Below are positions 5,628 to 6,280 of a stretch of 6,280 nucleotides of DNA, in pieces. The notes beneath the pieces were generated by a model, which saw only the letters and a list, made by a program, of their open reading frames with translations, was not told where the DNA came from and ran no database searches. Source of the stretch: an uncultured Rhodospirillales bacterium. Its GTDB lineage: Bacteria; Pseudomonadota; Alphaproteobacteria; Acetobacterales; Acetobacteraceae. A program made the translations under genes and the position numbers. Each line of letters begins with the position of its first letter. Position 1 is the first letter of the stretch. The stretch lies in contig CAIZGT010000675.1 of assembly GCA_903932545.1 (NCBI GenBank), positions 1 to 6,280 on the forward strand, read 5' to 3'.

Positions 5628-6280
5628 CTATCCCGGCACCTGCACCGTCGCCACCGCCTGACACGCAATCCCTTCCATCCGCCCGGTAAAGCCCAGACGT
5701 TCAGACGTGGTGGCCTTCACCGACACGCGATGCGTCTCCACCCCCATCAACGCCGCCAGTCGCGCGATCATCGCGGGGGCATGCGGGGTGATTTTAGGCT
5801 TTTCGCAAATCAACGTCACGTCCACGTTAATAATCCGCCCGCCGCGCTCCGCCACACGGCCCGCTGCATGCACCAGGAAGCGGGCCGAATCGGCGTCTTT
5901 CCACTGATTTTCAGAAGGCGGAAAATGGCGACCGATATCGCCATCGGCAATCGCGCCATAAATCGCGTCACACAGCGCGTGAATGCCCACATCGGCATCC
6001 GAATGTCCGTCCAGCCCGAGATCATGCGGAATTTCGACACCGCACATGATCAATTTGCGGCCAGGGACGAGCACATGCACGTCGTATCCGCTGCCGGTGC
6101 GGGTTTCCATCGTCTTGTCGGACATGGGCGTGAGAATCCTTTCCAGCCGCATCCGGTCTTCCGGATAGGTGAGTTTGATATTGTCGTCATGCCCTGCCAC
6201 CAGCGCCACCTTGTGGCCAGCAGCCTCCAGAATCGCCGCGTCATCCGTAGCCCCCGGATCAGCCACGCGGTGCAAGTCGA
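5628..6280 (-). CDS. ispDF: Bifunctional IspD-IspF enzyme of the MEP isoprenoid pathway (partial, 5' end outside window)
   Basis: The visible 216 codons join the C-terminus of IspD (2-C-methyl-D-erythritol 4-phosphate cytidylyltransferase) to a complete IspF (2-C-methyl-D-erythritol 2,4-cyclodiphosphate synthase) in one frame. Numbering from the Leu codon at 6275, the IspD end shows ATDDAAILEAAG (9-20) and NIKLTYPED (32-40). IspF follows with GYDVHV (63-68), where Asp65 and His67 are metal ligands. Next come GHSDADVGIHALCDA (90-104, His99 the third ligand), GDIGRHFPP (112-120), NVDVTLICEKPK (150-161) and VKATTSERLGFTGRMEGIA (186-204). The IspF part matches the usual 155-160 residues. An internal ATG at 6125 could start IspF alone, but the frame is open and homologous through it up to the window edge. 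Fused IspDF is common in alphaproteobacteria. The two activities flank IspE in the pathway. The permease gene follows five bases after the stop. Confidence 0.96.
   Translation of the reverse strand, partial: DLHRVADPGATDDAAILEAAGHKVALVAGHDDNIKLTYPEDRMRLERILTPMSDKTMETRTGSGYDVHVLVPGRKLIMCGVEIPHDLGLDGHSDADVGIHALCDAIYGAIADGDIGRHFPPSENQWKDADSARFLVHAAGRVAERGGRIINVDVTLICEKPKITPHAPAMIARLAALMGVETHRVSVKATTSERLGFTGRMEGIACQAVATVQVPG

Noticed and set aside
5623..5664. N-terminal extension of the permease by 14 residues
   Set aside because: The added Gly-rich segment lies within the conserved C-terminal codons of IspF. EamA proteins normally start just before the first membrane helix.

Overview
The window is ordinary chromosomal DNA from a GC-rich alphaproteobacterium. 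A member of the Rhodospirillales/Acetobacteraceae is my best guess. This rests on four things: a fused IspD-IspF enzyme, the 41-residue zinc-free form of ribosomal protein L36, glcD-glcE gene order, and general codon use. I could not run a database search, so the family-level placement is tentative.

Layout, left to right. Positions 1-599 hold the first 199 codons of glcE on the minus strand, cut by the window edge. glcD lies directly upstream of it (596-2050, minus) and the two overlap in an ATGA. Together they encode two of the three subunits of glycolate oxidase, which oxidises glycolate to glyoxylate; a glcF would be expected beyond the left edge. The leader of glcD (2051-2165) contains a possible operator. 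It is preceded by a strong hairpin terminator (2166-2205) that ends the small upstream gene rpmJ (2264-2389, minus). rpmJ has its own promoter with a perfect -35 box. Divergent from rpmJ is a 143-residue membrane protein of unknown function (2540-2971, plus), the only plus-strand gene in the window.

Between that gene and its convergent neighbour lies an 81-base imperfect palindrome (2992-3072), which looks like a member of a dispersed repeat family. The right half is a tight minus-strand series. It runs from bifunctional ispDF (window edge to 5628; isoprenoid precursor synthesis by the MEP pathway), through an EamA/DMT-family permease (5622-4732), to a large acyl-CoA dehydrogenase of the DmdC-like group (4661-3081). 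The first two are 5 bases apart. The third follows after 70 bases and has a good ribosome binding site. These three genes have no obvious shared function and are probably just co-transcribed.

I found no mobile element, CRISPR array, RNA gene, prophage or defence system, and no sign of a new multi-gene system. The points most worth checking are the palindromic repeat, the overlapping hairpins between rpmJ and glcD, the uncharacterised two-helix membrane protein, and the glcD leader.
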